Position numbers and translations under genes: made by a program. From the NCBI GenBank assembly GCA_020055645.1, contig CM034546.1:109895375-109959374 (forward strand): 64,000 nt of DNA, in the 5' to 3' direction. Of this stretch, positions 11,048-24,118 are shown in pieces; position 1 is the stretch's first letter, and the number at the start of each line of letters is the position of its first letter. The DNA is from Tomocerus qinae. Taxonomy: Eukaryota; Arthropoda; Collembola; Entomobryomorpha; Tomoceridae. The notes under the pieces were generated by a model that was not told the DNA's origin, made no database searches, and saw only the letters and a program-made list of their open reading frames with translations.

Positions 11048-12386
11048 CGGTGAGTGAATTTTGAAGAAATTGTACATAATTTTCGAGCACGTGTGGACAG
11101 TAAATACTATTACAATTGACATTTTGACGACTAATATAAATACTTTCATTTTAAATATTGCAGTTTGGTTTGCTGATATCAATAAGCATTACTTCCGCAT
11201 GATCTACCACAGTATAGAGATAAACTATAAAGGATTCTGTCGGTGTTCATATACAATGGGTGAATTTTGAAGGAATTGTATAGCGGTCAATGAATTGGAG
11301 TTTTGATCAAGACATTGACTTCCACGTGGCATTTAATAGTACACAGAAAATCGAAAATGGATTGATTCAAGGATCATGTACGGTGAGTTAATTTTGATGG
11401 AATTGTACATAATTTTCGAGTACATGTGGACAGTAAATACTGAATGCACTATTACAATTGACATTTGACGACTAATATAAATACTTTCATTCTAAATATT
11501 GCAGTTTGGTTTGCTGATATCAATAAGCATTACTTCGCGTGGCCTACAGCAGTATAGAGATGGACGATAAAGGGTTCTGTTGGCGTTCATTTACAGTAGG
11601 TGAATTTTGAAGGAATTGTTTAGCGGTCAATGAGTTGGAGTTTTGATCAAGACATTGACTTCCACGTGGCATTGAATAGTACACAGAAAATCGAAAATGG
11701 ATTGATTCGAAGATCATATACAGTGATTGAGTTTTGGAGGATTGGTACATAATGTTTGAGTACCGGTGGATAGTAAATACTAATTACACTATTACAATTG
11801 ATGTTTTAACGACTATTATAAATACTTTCTTTCTGAATATTGCAGTTTGGTCTGCTGATATCAATAAGCATTACTTCCGCGTGGCCAACAGCAGTATACA
11901 GATGAACGATTAAGAATTCTGTCGACGTTCATATACAGTAGGCGAGTTTTGAAGGAATTGTATTGGCTATTAATGAATTAGAGTTTTGATCAAGTCATTG
12001 ACTTTCTTGTGGCATTTAATAGTACACAGGAAACCGACAATGGATTGATTCGAAGATCATATACAATGATTGAGTTTTGGAGGATTGGTACATAATGTTT
12101 GAGTACCGGTGGATAGTAAATACTAATTACACTGTTACAATTGATATATTAACGACTATAATTTCTTTCCGAATATTGCTGTTTGGTCTACTGGCATTAC
12201 TAAGCATTACTTCCGCATGGCTTACAGCAGTATACAGATAAACGATAAAGGATTTATATACAGTGGGTGAATTTCGAAGAATTGTACAACGGTCAATGAA
12301 TTGGAGTTTTGATCAAGACATTGACTTCCACGTTACATTTAATGGTGCACAGACAACTGACAATAGAGTGATTCGAAAATGATATA
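11048..12386. repeat. Tandem satellite, four units of about 323-343 bp with internal sub-repeats
   Basis: Recognisable unit starts (CGGTGAG or CAGTGAT followed by a TTTTG-rich word and TTGTACAT or TTGGTACAT) occur at 11048, 11381, 11721 and 12064, and a decayed one near 12387. The spacings are 333, 340, 343 and 323 bases. Shared words include GATATCAATAAGCATTACTT and GATCAAGACATTGACTTCCA. Each unit also contains a diverged second copy of its own start about 206 bases in, for example near 11254, so the array looks like a higher-order repeat. Units differ by point changes and small indels. No coding sequence is evident. Confidence 0.85.
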
Positions 12387-15300
12387 CCGTGGACTTGGGA
12401 TTGTATTTTACTGATTTTTTACTATTTTTGGACAGTGCTATGCATAAGCCCTATGATCCAGTTACTTTTGCACATCTCTGTATGTTTGTGCAGTACTTTA
12501 GCTTTTTTAAATAATCGTAAGATATTAATATAATTGTATACTAATCAGTATAATTCCTGTCCTTGCTCCGTTACTTTTTTACACCAGTTACTATGGTTTA
12601 TTTAAATTAATATAGGAGAAAGTCGAGTGGAAGTTCTAGACCCTGGCAATTAACCATACCTGAATTAGAACTTATGTAGTAGGTAGTTACTTCGTCAGTC
12701 GTATAAAGTTACAGGTCTGTAGCTCCGCCAAATTGAAAGCCTAACATGTGATTACAGTGTAATATTTCAATATTGTATTACATGTAGTAAGTATGTTATG
12801 TAATTCCATTTTTGGCAGGTATATGTTTATTCCATATTTTCCTAGAATGCATTTGCATTAAATTGAATAGGTGTAGTAAATAGATGTGATTAGGCGAAAC
12901 AAGATAAGCTAATGATTAGTGCACACTCGGTGGTATGTGTTTTGAGTAAACAAATAGGTGGGCGGAGAGGAAAAGGTTAGTTCAGCCATAGGTCAATTTT
13001 GAGTTGTGTATAGGCAATTTTGATGGTTATACATTGAAAACCACAGTAGTTTAAAAAAGACAATTGTAGAAGAGAAATGGGATGTAGTATGAATTCATTG
13101 TGCTTTCCTTCTGCTCTCTTCTAAACTGTAGCTTTATGTAGCCTGACATGGTAAAGTAGTTTCACCCGGGAAACTTGACACTTTGTACTTAGGGAAAGAG
13201 AAAGTGAGTAAGTAAGTTTTCTTGGAAAGTTTGCCTTGATAGGTTAGCTTCGTGACCTGTAAACACTTTGGTTGAAAAACAGGACGGTACTATTTGGTGG
13301 GCTGAGGTACTTGTATTAATGCTATGGGTGTTCTCTATTTTGCACGTTCTTCAACTGTAAGTATAGTCACTGCTGAGTAGTTCACTTTGTTATTAGTGCC
13401 CATTTATAGTCATTTATATGGCACCACACACACTATAAGACTACTACAAATATAAAATTGTTAGTAGTAGGTGCTCTAGAGTTAAGTTAAGCATTAGTAG
13501 CATGGGTAGTTTGTCGTAGCTACTTGAGTAAAAGCTACTCCATATTTATCTGCAAGAGTTTGGTTAGAAAGTAGAGTAAGAAGTCTCTAATATGAGTATT
13601 AGGTATGCGAGTGTGGATACCTTACGTTACTTCTATTGCTGTTAATGTGGAACAAGAAGGAAATCAAGGAATCAAGTCATGCTTTGGATTGCTGGGTAGT
13701 AAGTACTAGTAACTGTACACGTTGTACAAGTCGAGATCTAGTAATAAAATATCCTCAGCTAATTTTCACCAGCGGCAACGACACATCTCTCTATAGATGG
13801 ACTTTGCTCTTGGTGATGTGATGCCCTTGAATGTTATGTACTGACTAGTCGACTGAGTGTCGAGAGTCGACGTCGAGCTAAAGAGACTCCGTCACAACTC
13901 AAATGACCTGCTAACCTAAGGGGAGCAAAAAGTCATTTTTATTCGTTTCAAAGTGGTGAGAGTCTCGACTTACTTTCTTACTCTTTATCTTACTACTACT
14001 ACCCTAAACTCCTTCCAAAAACTATACTTTCACTCCCAAAACTTTCTCTCAGTCTATCTGTAGAGTGCCATGCCATTTGACGCTGCCCATATGCTTTCTC
14101 TTCCCTCGTTCCGGATTGATGAAGATGGAGACAATTTGTTGGCCCACATTTCAAGCATCCTTTATAATGTACCTACTTACGCTCGCCCATGCAATATATT
14201 ATTAGTACCCTAAGTTTTCGTCTCTCCGTAAATACGAAGGCGCTGATTTTAAATAGCTTACCACTGAATGGGAGTTCAGGGAAATGGAAAATTTACTGCG
14301 GTTTTCAACTACTAAGAAGACAAAGGCAAAAACGATTTTCCAAGAAACCGCCTTTTCGAACATTGAATATATGCACAGTTGTACATTATACTAGCAGTAA
14401 ATATTGAACTTAATAGGTATCCTTTCAAATGTGAATCGTCAATACATTAGCTGTAAAAGTAGGTAATAGTGTGAAAATGATAGGCTATTTTCGGATTAAA
14501 TAATATCCTTAGGCATATTAAGCAGGTATTTAGAACAAAGGAATGTTACCTCCGAAGAACTGGAAAATTGGACTGGGTTTGTTTGGTTGGATTTCTGTTC
14601 TTTATCTGGTGATTTGACTAGTCTGTGTAATAACTATTGCTGGATGTAATATAGTGCCGACAAGAAAAGTGCTTACGTTGTCAGTGTACAATTTTTGCGA
14701 AGCATGCACGGATAAGGCACGTAGGAAGAGCTCTAATTCCAGGAATAAAAGAGTAGCTGCTGTGCCGTCCCACGTCAAGCCAAACCAAGGCAAACATTAA
14801 AGGTAAAATAATTGCTTTTCCACGGCTAGTCTTTTTCCTTCATCTCTCCATTTTCGGCAATATAAAGTGTAGTGTGTGCATTTTCACCTAGAGGTACCAA
14901 TGCAATAATGTATGTCGTGTGTTAGATAGAACAAGGACAAAGTACCTCCTCCTAAAGTAAAACAGTCATGAAAATGTATTTTCCTGACAATTTTCACATA
15001 TGTTCGTTCATACCAATGCCAAGCCTGGCTAACTAACCGTGAGCTGGATGGAATGGTTGGAAAATATGAAAGATAATAGACTTAGACAGGCTAAATAATA
15101 TAATGTAATCCAAGGACATTTTACCCAGCTAGATAAGTAATCTAAATAGAAATTGCGTCCTTCGCTTTAAATAATGTACCAGAAGTGTAACGCATTAGTA
15201 GTCTGGATAGTGGACTATTGAGAGCCTTTAATTTACTTGAGTCAGCTTCCTCTACGTCTGTGACAGTGCACTCTCGTCTCATCAAATCGTGGATTGTTGT

Positions 15301-18300
15301 TGCTCTGCTCTGCTTTTGCCTGCTTGCTTGGTGCATCCATAATGTGCAACCTTTCCGCTTTGTTCATCAGATTCATCACAAACTCTATTATTCCTGGTAG
15401 AGTGTACCAATCCTGTTACACCATATATATACGTTTCTCTGCATTGTGTCTCATCGAGAGAAAATGGAAAACGAGCTTTTAGCTTTTTGGTCATGTACCT
15501 ACCTACATGTCAGGTTTTCCTTTTACGCATTTGTTTTACTAAATATATTGGGCATAATAATAGTACCTACACGTAGTCTGACCTGAACTACCTGGCAATC
15601 CAGTCTACCGTACCATACAGTGTAAATATCCGGCAGTTACAAAATCTTTTGTTCTTTTGTGTTTAATGGTGTCTGATTTGACTGGTACGCGTAGGTTGGT
15701 GGGCTATGGATATTTTATTCCGTCTATCCATGTGTCATTTCGTTCTCTGTCTCATCCTCTCTCTCTCTGTCAGAAATAAATGGAAATGAAACTAAAGCAA
15801 TGTTTCTACGTTCACCTATTCCTCTATGTAATTTAAACTGCATTTGATTATCAAATTAAATTTTAGTATAAAGCTTTGTGTATCTGTAGATCTGTAGGAC
15901 TTATACTCATCAAGAGGAGACCAGATCTGACAAGCCACGTAACAGTAACAACTTTGCACTTTACACTAGACAGATAAATAGAAAAGAGTTTCTCATTTAG
16001 CAGGAGGGGCTGATTTGGTTTTAGTTAGTTTAGACTGTATATCTAGTGCCGGTACAGTCGGCCTTTCGTGTAATCAAAGTGTACTTCACGAGGGAGGCAT
16101 TAAATCTGTGAGCAATCAAGAGCACGGCCATTTCTCATCTCTTTTCCGCTCAGCTCATCATCTGCTCAACTCTGTTCTCTTCCACTGAACTTCAGGCGAG
16201 TTTAAGTCAACTCAGATTCATCAAGTGCACTTACACGTACTTCTTTAACTGTTACATACAGCATACTTCACTCAGTCAGCTCTATCCCCATATTATCATC
16301 TCTATTCTGTTGATAACTGATAACTATGGGATATAGTATTAGTCAAACACAGCTTGCATACTGGTTTTCATGTATAAATAAGCAGTCCCATTTCCTATCC
16401 TAGGATTAGGAGAGTTTGAGCTAAAGGAGTCTATTGTGACAAGGATGTTTGAATTATACAAAGGATATACTATTTCTCACTAGAATGTAAACAGACGTTT
16501 TATAACAATCCACTAGGCATGGTTTAACAGATATTATCTACTTAATTGTGAATGAGTAAAAAGGATTTCACAGGGTAAAAATAAATAAGGTAAGTACTAC
16601 TGCAGCTTAGAACATAATTCACGTGAAAACGTAGCTGTCAAGGATGGACGTGTGCTATAGAGTAGATACTTCCTGTTTATATCTATTTATTGACGGCTTA
16701 GACTCCTTTGTTGTGTAAGGCTTTCAAGATTTACATTTTACATAGCATAGGGTATAGATTATACGGATAATGGTAATACGTGTGGGAGATGAAAAGCTCT
16801 GGTGAAATCTTCTTGTGTCTTAAGTTGTAATTTAGGAAAACGTGCAATAACGTATGCATCTCATCTGAGAATCTTGCCGATGCCATCTACAATATGAAGC
16901 TTACGGTATTTATCTTGGGATTTTATTAAAAAGACTTTGTAAACTCTTAAGCATCCCTTTTCCTTTCGACTGTTTCAATCTCCATGTAATTAAAAAACTA
17001 CAAGTGTAAATTTGATTACAAAAGTGAAAATGGATAAACTGGTAGTTTACTTTGGGGAAACTTTCAATTGTGAAAGCTTTCTGTTCAAATAGGGTAGGCA
17101 AATGGAAACTATTCATTTTCTTAAGCCCAAGTTTGGGGAAATATCTAAAGACTAGAAATAAAATGTGCCGCGGATGTTAACTGACTGATTGAGCTAGTGA
17201 ACAAGTGTTTGTTTTGTTTATCTTGTCGTTTATGTCGAGACTTGACTTCTTTACGGACAACGAAATTGTAAATCTTTGAAAAAGAGAGGAACGACAATAT
17301 TACTCGTTGGGAATGGATTCGAATTTACTTATGCTGTAAACATCACATCTGTCTTCTAAATAAAATAGTAAACATTAAAAGTATGTGCCTATTTTATATA
17401 AAAATATATTACACAATTTGTAAAGTGTAGAAAGTAACTTGAAAGACTTGTCTGCACTAGTATATATTCATTGAAAGAGAGCTTTTGTTGGCTAAGTTGC
17501 CTGTACATGCAAGTAGTGTCGATGACAAGAAACGACATTTTATATAACATGTATATCAGCTAAAAACTTTTCTTTATATCGAAAACTTGTTTGAGAGAGT
17601 TGAATTTCTCGAAGACAATACGTTCAGATAGGGAACCCTACACATTTATAGTTGAAGCAGTAAACATTACGAAAGCCAAATATGTATATTACGATGAATT
17701 CTCATCTAGGCTCTATCAAAAAGGAAAGCCATTCAAGCTGAGCCAAGTTTCGCAAAGCCAAACCAACGCTTAAACCAAGTCTATCTACGTAGTACAAAGC
17801 CCTTGAAGTACTTTATTTGAAACTAAACCCTTTCAAGGAGAGAATGTTCTCTATCGCTATTCCTAACTCAGTTCAGTTACAAAGCAATGGTAAACGTAAC
17901 TAGATTCCTTATCGATATGCATATAATGCATAATATTGTAAATAGTAGTTTTCTACATCTGTATCCCTACCTATGTAGCAAATAAGTAGAACTGATCCAC
18001 AAAAAATTGGGAACTCCCTGACAAAATTCACAGACTATTTTCTGCTTTCATATTATGATTATGTTCCTATGTGCATTTGGGTCATAGAAATGTAATGACA
18101 GCAAGTAGTAAGTAAACTACTAGTGAAGATAGTATAGAAATGGTAGTAAGTAGCTAAAGTTGAAGGAAAAGCTAACAGAATGTCCTATTTTTGTTCTTTT
18201 GAAATAGGTATTGTTATTTGTGCTGTGCATTAGACTGGTGTATTAAGTTTCTTTAGCTCTGCCAAAAGTTGGGTTTGTTTCTGCAATGTGACAAGGGATT

Positions 18301-21300
18301 GTCTTAGCTCAACACAATTTGGGATGGTAGTAACTAAGTTAAGTTTTGCATCGAAAGGATCCAAGCCGATTCATCCGACTTTGTTTTCTCACTCAAGTCA
18401 TCTAAACTGATTCGTGCAATTGCATCGCTACAAACTTCAATTTAAGTCTAACAGGAACCCACCCTTTGTGGTTTGGTTTGTCTTCAATCTTGTTTGCTAC
18501 GTTAGGTAAAGTTCAACTCAGAGTGACTAAGTTGTCCTAAAGAGACTGAACTACTAAACTGTTTTCCTCTGTTCTATGGACATGCTAAATTTAATACTCA
18601 CTCTCAACAGAAAGTAGTATGCAGTCAACTGAACTTTCTTCCTTTGGCCAGAGAAAGACGGGAAAAGAATGTCAAGTGTATCTCTAGGATACTTTATGTA
18701 CTTAAGTAGTACAGTGTGCCTTGGCTGAGTGAGATCGGATCGTTTATTCTATAAGTAGATGTTGATGTTGGGTAAAAGAGCAGAAAAGAAGGAGGAGAAA
18801 GAGGATATGCACAAAAGTAGACAGGATTGTGGACAAAGCCTGTTCAGTTGTGGCACTGCAATTCAATCTGAGCCCTTAAATCCTTTTTGCAGGCAACTCT
18901 CTTTCTCTCTGTCATTTTCATTTTCATTTTCCTTTCAAACCAGTCACAAAGAGAATGAAACGAAATGAATAATTGTTTTTCTACCAATATCGAACGTATA
19001 TTTATGTTTCCGTGTAGCTACTTTTCACTCTGTCTCTTTCTTAGCCGCCTATAAGGTATTCTTACTATATCCTCATCGAGGAGGTGTAGATACAAAACAA
19101 CTATTTTCTGTCTCTACTTTAAGAAGACAGCGCGGATGTAATAATAGCAAAGGACAAAGCTCTAGCTACAAAACTCTATCTCCCTACTTCTTTGTCTTCA
19201 ACGGGATTGACAGAAAGTTGAATTCTTTGCTCACGAGAGAGAAAGCGGAGCAAAAAGGGAAAGCACCATACTGGCTTATACTAGACCAAAAATAATACCC
19301 ACAGAATACTCTTTCTGCGTGTATTAAAGATATTCGTACCTATACCGATCTTCCCTTTTCCATTCACCGAAATAATGCACTTAGCTCTAACTCAATACTT
19401 ATAATACTACTTAAAAAGGCATACCACTTGTTTTATAATGGAAAATGTCTGCCTATACAATTCATAGTATGTTTCTCATATCTATCCAAATCCTAAGTGT
19501 CTAAATTTATTATTGTTTCAGACTGTGACTAGATAGGGATGTATTTATTCATTGTATTTCTCTCTCCTAACCTATGTATATATCTATTTGGGAATGAGAT
19601 GAAAAAAAATCTAAAATGTGAAGAAAGATCACGAGAAAGTGAATCGAAGACTGTATTCTGTATCACATTACATTGGGCCTTTCAGCTCCACTTCCTGTAC
19701 CAGTACTATTTTATAGTTTATCTAAATCTTCCGTAAGTTCAATTCACTATGCCCAACCACCGACATATAAATGTCGACATCACAAAATACAGAAGTGGGT
19801 TGCGTTGCATTCAGCTTATATGATCCTTTGAGAGTCTTTCCTGGGAACTAAGTGAACATGTAGACTTGAGAATGTATTTAAACTCAAACTCATCCAATGT
19901 CTCATCCAAAACTATAATACATTGCACTAGGGGTACTACTATATAAGAACTATCAACTTATTTTCTTTGTATACCCAAACTCTCTTCTGTCTCCCTTATA
20001 ACATCAAAAAGGAGGTTCTTTAGTCCCTATCACACCACACTCAATGTAGGTACACCGCACAAAAGTACATCACTGCCTATCTACTGTTACTTTTCTCACA
20101 CTTTAAACTTAGAAAGGAGTTTCTTCACTTATTCAACCTAGATCTGTCCCATCGTCCGGCTCCAGACGGAAATATAATTAACTAGTAAAACAAGCACCCA
20201 CTTAAGTAGATATTTGTTGAAAACTTTTATATAGGTTTGACGCCAGCGTGAATCTATTTATTATAAACCTACAATTGATAAATCATAATTATATATTGTA
20301 TTTGGCGTATTTGATCTTATTTGTCTGTCTAAAGGTACTTGAGCGGTATTAGTAGATGAGAACCGGATAGTCATTGGGAAATAATATCATTGCATGCATA
20401 ATTGTAAGTTGACGATAGATCAAACTATGTAACGTAATGATTTCAGGTCAGTCTGCATACAAGTGTAGCTTTATAGAAGAGGTGTTCAAGTACACAATAT
20501 AAAATCCTCAGAGAGAGAAGTGAGCTCAAAGAGTTGCCTTGGTTTAGCTTTAGAGATGCCAAAGGATGATAATATGAGGAGCACATCTTTATTCACTTCA
20601 AGTTTAGAATTGCGATCGATACTTGTCTCTTACTGTAAGAAAAGCAGTTCATAACGAACTCGAGCTGTCAAGGTAGTTTCTCTCAATTTTCATGTGACTT
20701 GACTACAACACTGCGTACATACATATATGTAGCAGTCTTTGTAGTATTCAACTACTCAATTCGTAACACTCACTCACACTCTTCTGAGACAGATAAGTAT
20801 CCATGTGTAGTAAGAGTGTGTTTCTTTCCTGTCTAGATATATACATGTCACTAGCTGCGTAATAACACCACGAATCTAAGTACAATAACTATATACCTAT
20901 ATAATATCCATGCCATGGGGATTGGTTATTGCATATTGGCTAACTAATGTACTCTTACGTAAACGTTCCCTTTGTACCTACCTATATCTAAGTATTCACA
21001 TGTGTATTTATAGCTAACTATTACATGGACGAAACGAACTTGTGTAATGCATTTAGATATGTATTTATAGGAGAGTATATGGGGAACTTAGCTCTCCAAT
21101 TTATTTTTCGCCGCTACTGTCAACTCTCAGTGTTGTATTCTCAGTGTGTGTAGAATGTAGAAGGTAAGGCTTATGAATTTGTCGTGTGGTCTGCTAAAAA
21201 GTATGCATAGTGAGAACGAATGTCACACACTAGAGAACGTAGCATTTATGCAATGGTGTTTCCCGATCGTCTACTGCAGTGGAGACTTACAAATAGACCT

Positions 21301-23974
21301 TCCTTACCTTCTTTTAAGTAGAAAGCTGCACTAAAGTGATCCCCTCTGCTTCTGCTGTGGTTTAGTGCGGCTGATGGCTGCCCTGTCTGGGTTTTACTCG
21401 GTTTGCTATGGCTTGGCTGCTGTCGTCTGTCCAAAACATGCAATGCAAGTTAAAGTCTTCTGCCATTATGGTCGATTTGTCTCCGCTCCCCAAAGTGTAT
21501 ACACTCAATAGTGTCAGTTCAAATGCACACTTTCTCATCTTATATCGCTATATTTACTTTCGAATATTACACAACCACGCTATATTAAAATCCAACGAGA
21601 ACCAAACCAGAGTAAAGCACTTTTCTTGAACTGTCAATGTCTCTTAAGCTTTTCATCTTGGTCTATTTATGTCTTACATAGTCACTCTATACCATTGGGC
21701 TAGTATAGTGGCTGGTTTATTAGTTATACTTAATAGTACAACACTAGACTGTAACATTCAATCCAAGTCATATTTAGTAGACAAGGAAGAGAACCCGAAT
21801 GGACGTACGTAAATAAGGTAAATAGACACTGATAGGGATGGGCTATATTATATACTTTGGTAATGGTAATACACTAAAATACTATATTATATCCCTTGGA
21901 TTTAGTGTGAAGGTTTGTTGTCAATAGTATTTTAAAGTAAAGTCTATGTAAGTTCACATCAATGTAGTAATACTAGAGATCAGACAGAGTATACATACAT
22001 ATTGGACATGAGTATCAAGTACACAAGACAGAATAGGGCAAGCCGCACGAGGCGAGGCGTCTTCAGTTCGTCATCTTGAGGCTGTAACATAACTCTAGTA
22101 GCTCTCACATTATTTTGGCGACATTGCATCACATAAAATGGCATAACACATAAAGGTACAAGGCTAGGATTGCATCACAACTCATAGAGTCTGGCTAATG
22201 CATCTAAGTGAAAAGTATATATACTTTTACCTAGTGTCATAGGAAGATGTAGATGTTTACTTAGGTAAGTTGGCCGGAGTGAAGAGCGTAGACGTACACA
22301 ATTCACTCGCCATGCACACAATCGTCAAAGCCATAGCTTTGTGTCAAAGGACTGTCAGAAAAGCTCCATCATTGGATGTCAACTGAAAAGTCTTTGGATT
22401 TCATTTCAATTCTTCATCTTTTAGTACCTACGGCATATCGTAAATGTACGTATATAGACGAGAGCTGAGTAAGTACATAGGTATTATAAACTCCCTTAGA
22501 ATTCTATTACCCTTTCAATGAAAGTTTGATAGTGCCTTTGCCTTGGTCGCTATGTATGTACATCCGTCTTGCTTCTTGTTTTTCACGAAGATGAGACAAG
22601 GACAACTGAACTGACAAAGAAGAAGGACGACATGAAAATAAACGAATGTTTTTCCTTTCTGATGAGATGAACGAGGCTTTGCTCTTTTTCTCCATCAAGT
22701 GACTTCCCTTTCTTCTTCACTTGTCTATCCTACACTCTGAAGATATGTAGGTTCTTATGGCATTTATCGCGGGTGTCGCGTCGACCCAACTCCATAACAT
22801 CATGTCTATCTGTGAGATGTGTAACCTAGTAAATATCAAATGTGAACTATAGGTGCATGTCTAATGTAAAGTAATAGTAGTGAGTGAGTAGTACTATGTA
22901 TCTGGGTTGTAGTAGTAGTATGTAGGGACAATGTCTAGAGTGTTTGTTGCCCGCTGAGAAGGTTTAGAACAGAACGGCTGACTCGACTTTGTGATTTTAC
23001 GATTTGCGATTATTCTGGCTGGAAAAACAACCTCGGGCAGGGAACAAACGCCGAACGGTGAGGAAGTTTCCTATAGAAAGTGAGAGAAAGTTGAGTTGGG
23101 TAGCCAGGAAGGAGCAAAGACAGAGGAAATCGTAGTAAGTCGTGCACGGACGAGTAGGTATAGCTATCCTATATAGTTTTATAACTAGTTACCCATGTAT
23201 ATTTACTACTGTTTTACTCATGAAAATGGCATCTCATTGCAAAACCAAAGTAGGCTCAGCTCCCAGTCGAGTTCACCTTACATTACATACATACTACATC
23301 CACTTTAGACTTAAAGTTAAAGAAAGCCGCATGCTAACCATAGACCTCCGACGTCAACCGCATTACTTACTTAGTCATTTCTCAACAGAAAACTCATACT
23401 TTTACATTAGGTACTTACCAACGTTCCTACTGTTTTTTCGCCAGACAACTTCAGCGGGCTTGACTTACTTCTCCCGTACTCAGGGACCATTTGAGGTTTT
23501 ATTTAGGGACTAGTGGGAAAATAAAAAGAATATCAAACAAAGGAAGGAAGTTCTCTTTCTATCTCTTCTTCAGACAGTTGACTTTTTCTTAAGTTCATCC
23601 AAGACGCTGTTGCTTTGTAGGGAGCATCTTCCAATTTTGTACCTTCTCTTGTTTCTCTTTCTACTCCATTTATGGATGCATGCATTTAAGTATGTATTTC
23701 ATTGCAGTGCAGAAAGTTGAGAAACAGTACTCCCTCCTTGTAGTTTCTTTTCTCTATATCTAGTATACTTTCCTCTACCTATGCAAAATTTATGTAAGCA
23801 CGGATTATTGTCACAAGAGTTCAGCTCAAGTGAATTTAGCATCAACCTATTGAATTGGATTACTTTTACTCTTTTCAATTTCTTCTAGTCTGTATGTTGC
23901 TACTTATAAACATTGTCCTTCTACCATTCTACGATATAGCTGTATCTGCATTTCAACACTAAAGATATAATACT
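12387..23974. other. Intergenic DNA, no gene recognised
   Basis: About 11.6 kb after the satellite has only short open frames, of which a 123-codon plus-strand frame at 23142-23513 opens with GTG, not ATG. None shows a domain, convincing splice borders or a recognisable motif. A TTTTCA-type microsatellite (18913-18936) is the only clear simple repeat. Similar CA-rich words such as GCCAAACCAA recur without forming an array. Confidence 0.45.
18913..18936. repeat. TTTTCA-type microsatellite
   Basis: Three to four copies of CATTTT or a close variant occur in a pyrimidine-rich tract. Confidence 0.75.
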
Positions 23975-24118
23975 ATGGTTAGCCACTCAAACCCTACCCC
24001 TCGTATATGCGATGGGAAGGAACCAAATAGATTTAGTTTGTCCTACTTATCCATTTTGCAAACAATTCTACTAACTCTCATACTCGCAGTTCAAAGTGTA
24101 TCAAACGCATACAAAATG
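23975..24118 (+). CDS. Candidate first coding exon with a signal peptide (gene otherwise unidentified)
   Basis: An ATG at 23975, with an in-frame TAA five codons upstream, opens a 48-codon frame that ends exactly at a strong donor, ATG|GTAAGTG (GT at 24119). Residues 1-21 are polar. They are followed by a serine/leucine stretch and a hydrophobic core around ILQTILLTLILAV, then a small-residue end, VSNA, that would suit signal peptidase. If the intron is not removed the frame stops after eight more codons. This is what a secreted or membrane protein's first exon looks like, but I found no matching downstream exon on the plus strand and recognise no family. The N-terminal region is long for a signal peptide. 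Chance remains quite possible. Confidence 0.3.

Noticed and set aside
17591..17773. A 60-codon plus-strand frame with protein-like composition
   Set aside because: It is short and isolated, and its end runs into the GCCAAACCAA-type repeated words seen across the window.
23142..23513. A 123-codon plus-strand frame
   Set aside because: It opens with GTG, not ATG, which is not a normal eukaryotic start, and its sequence resembles no family.
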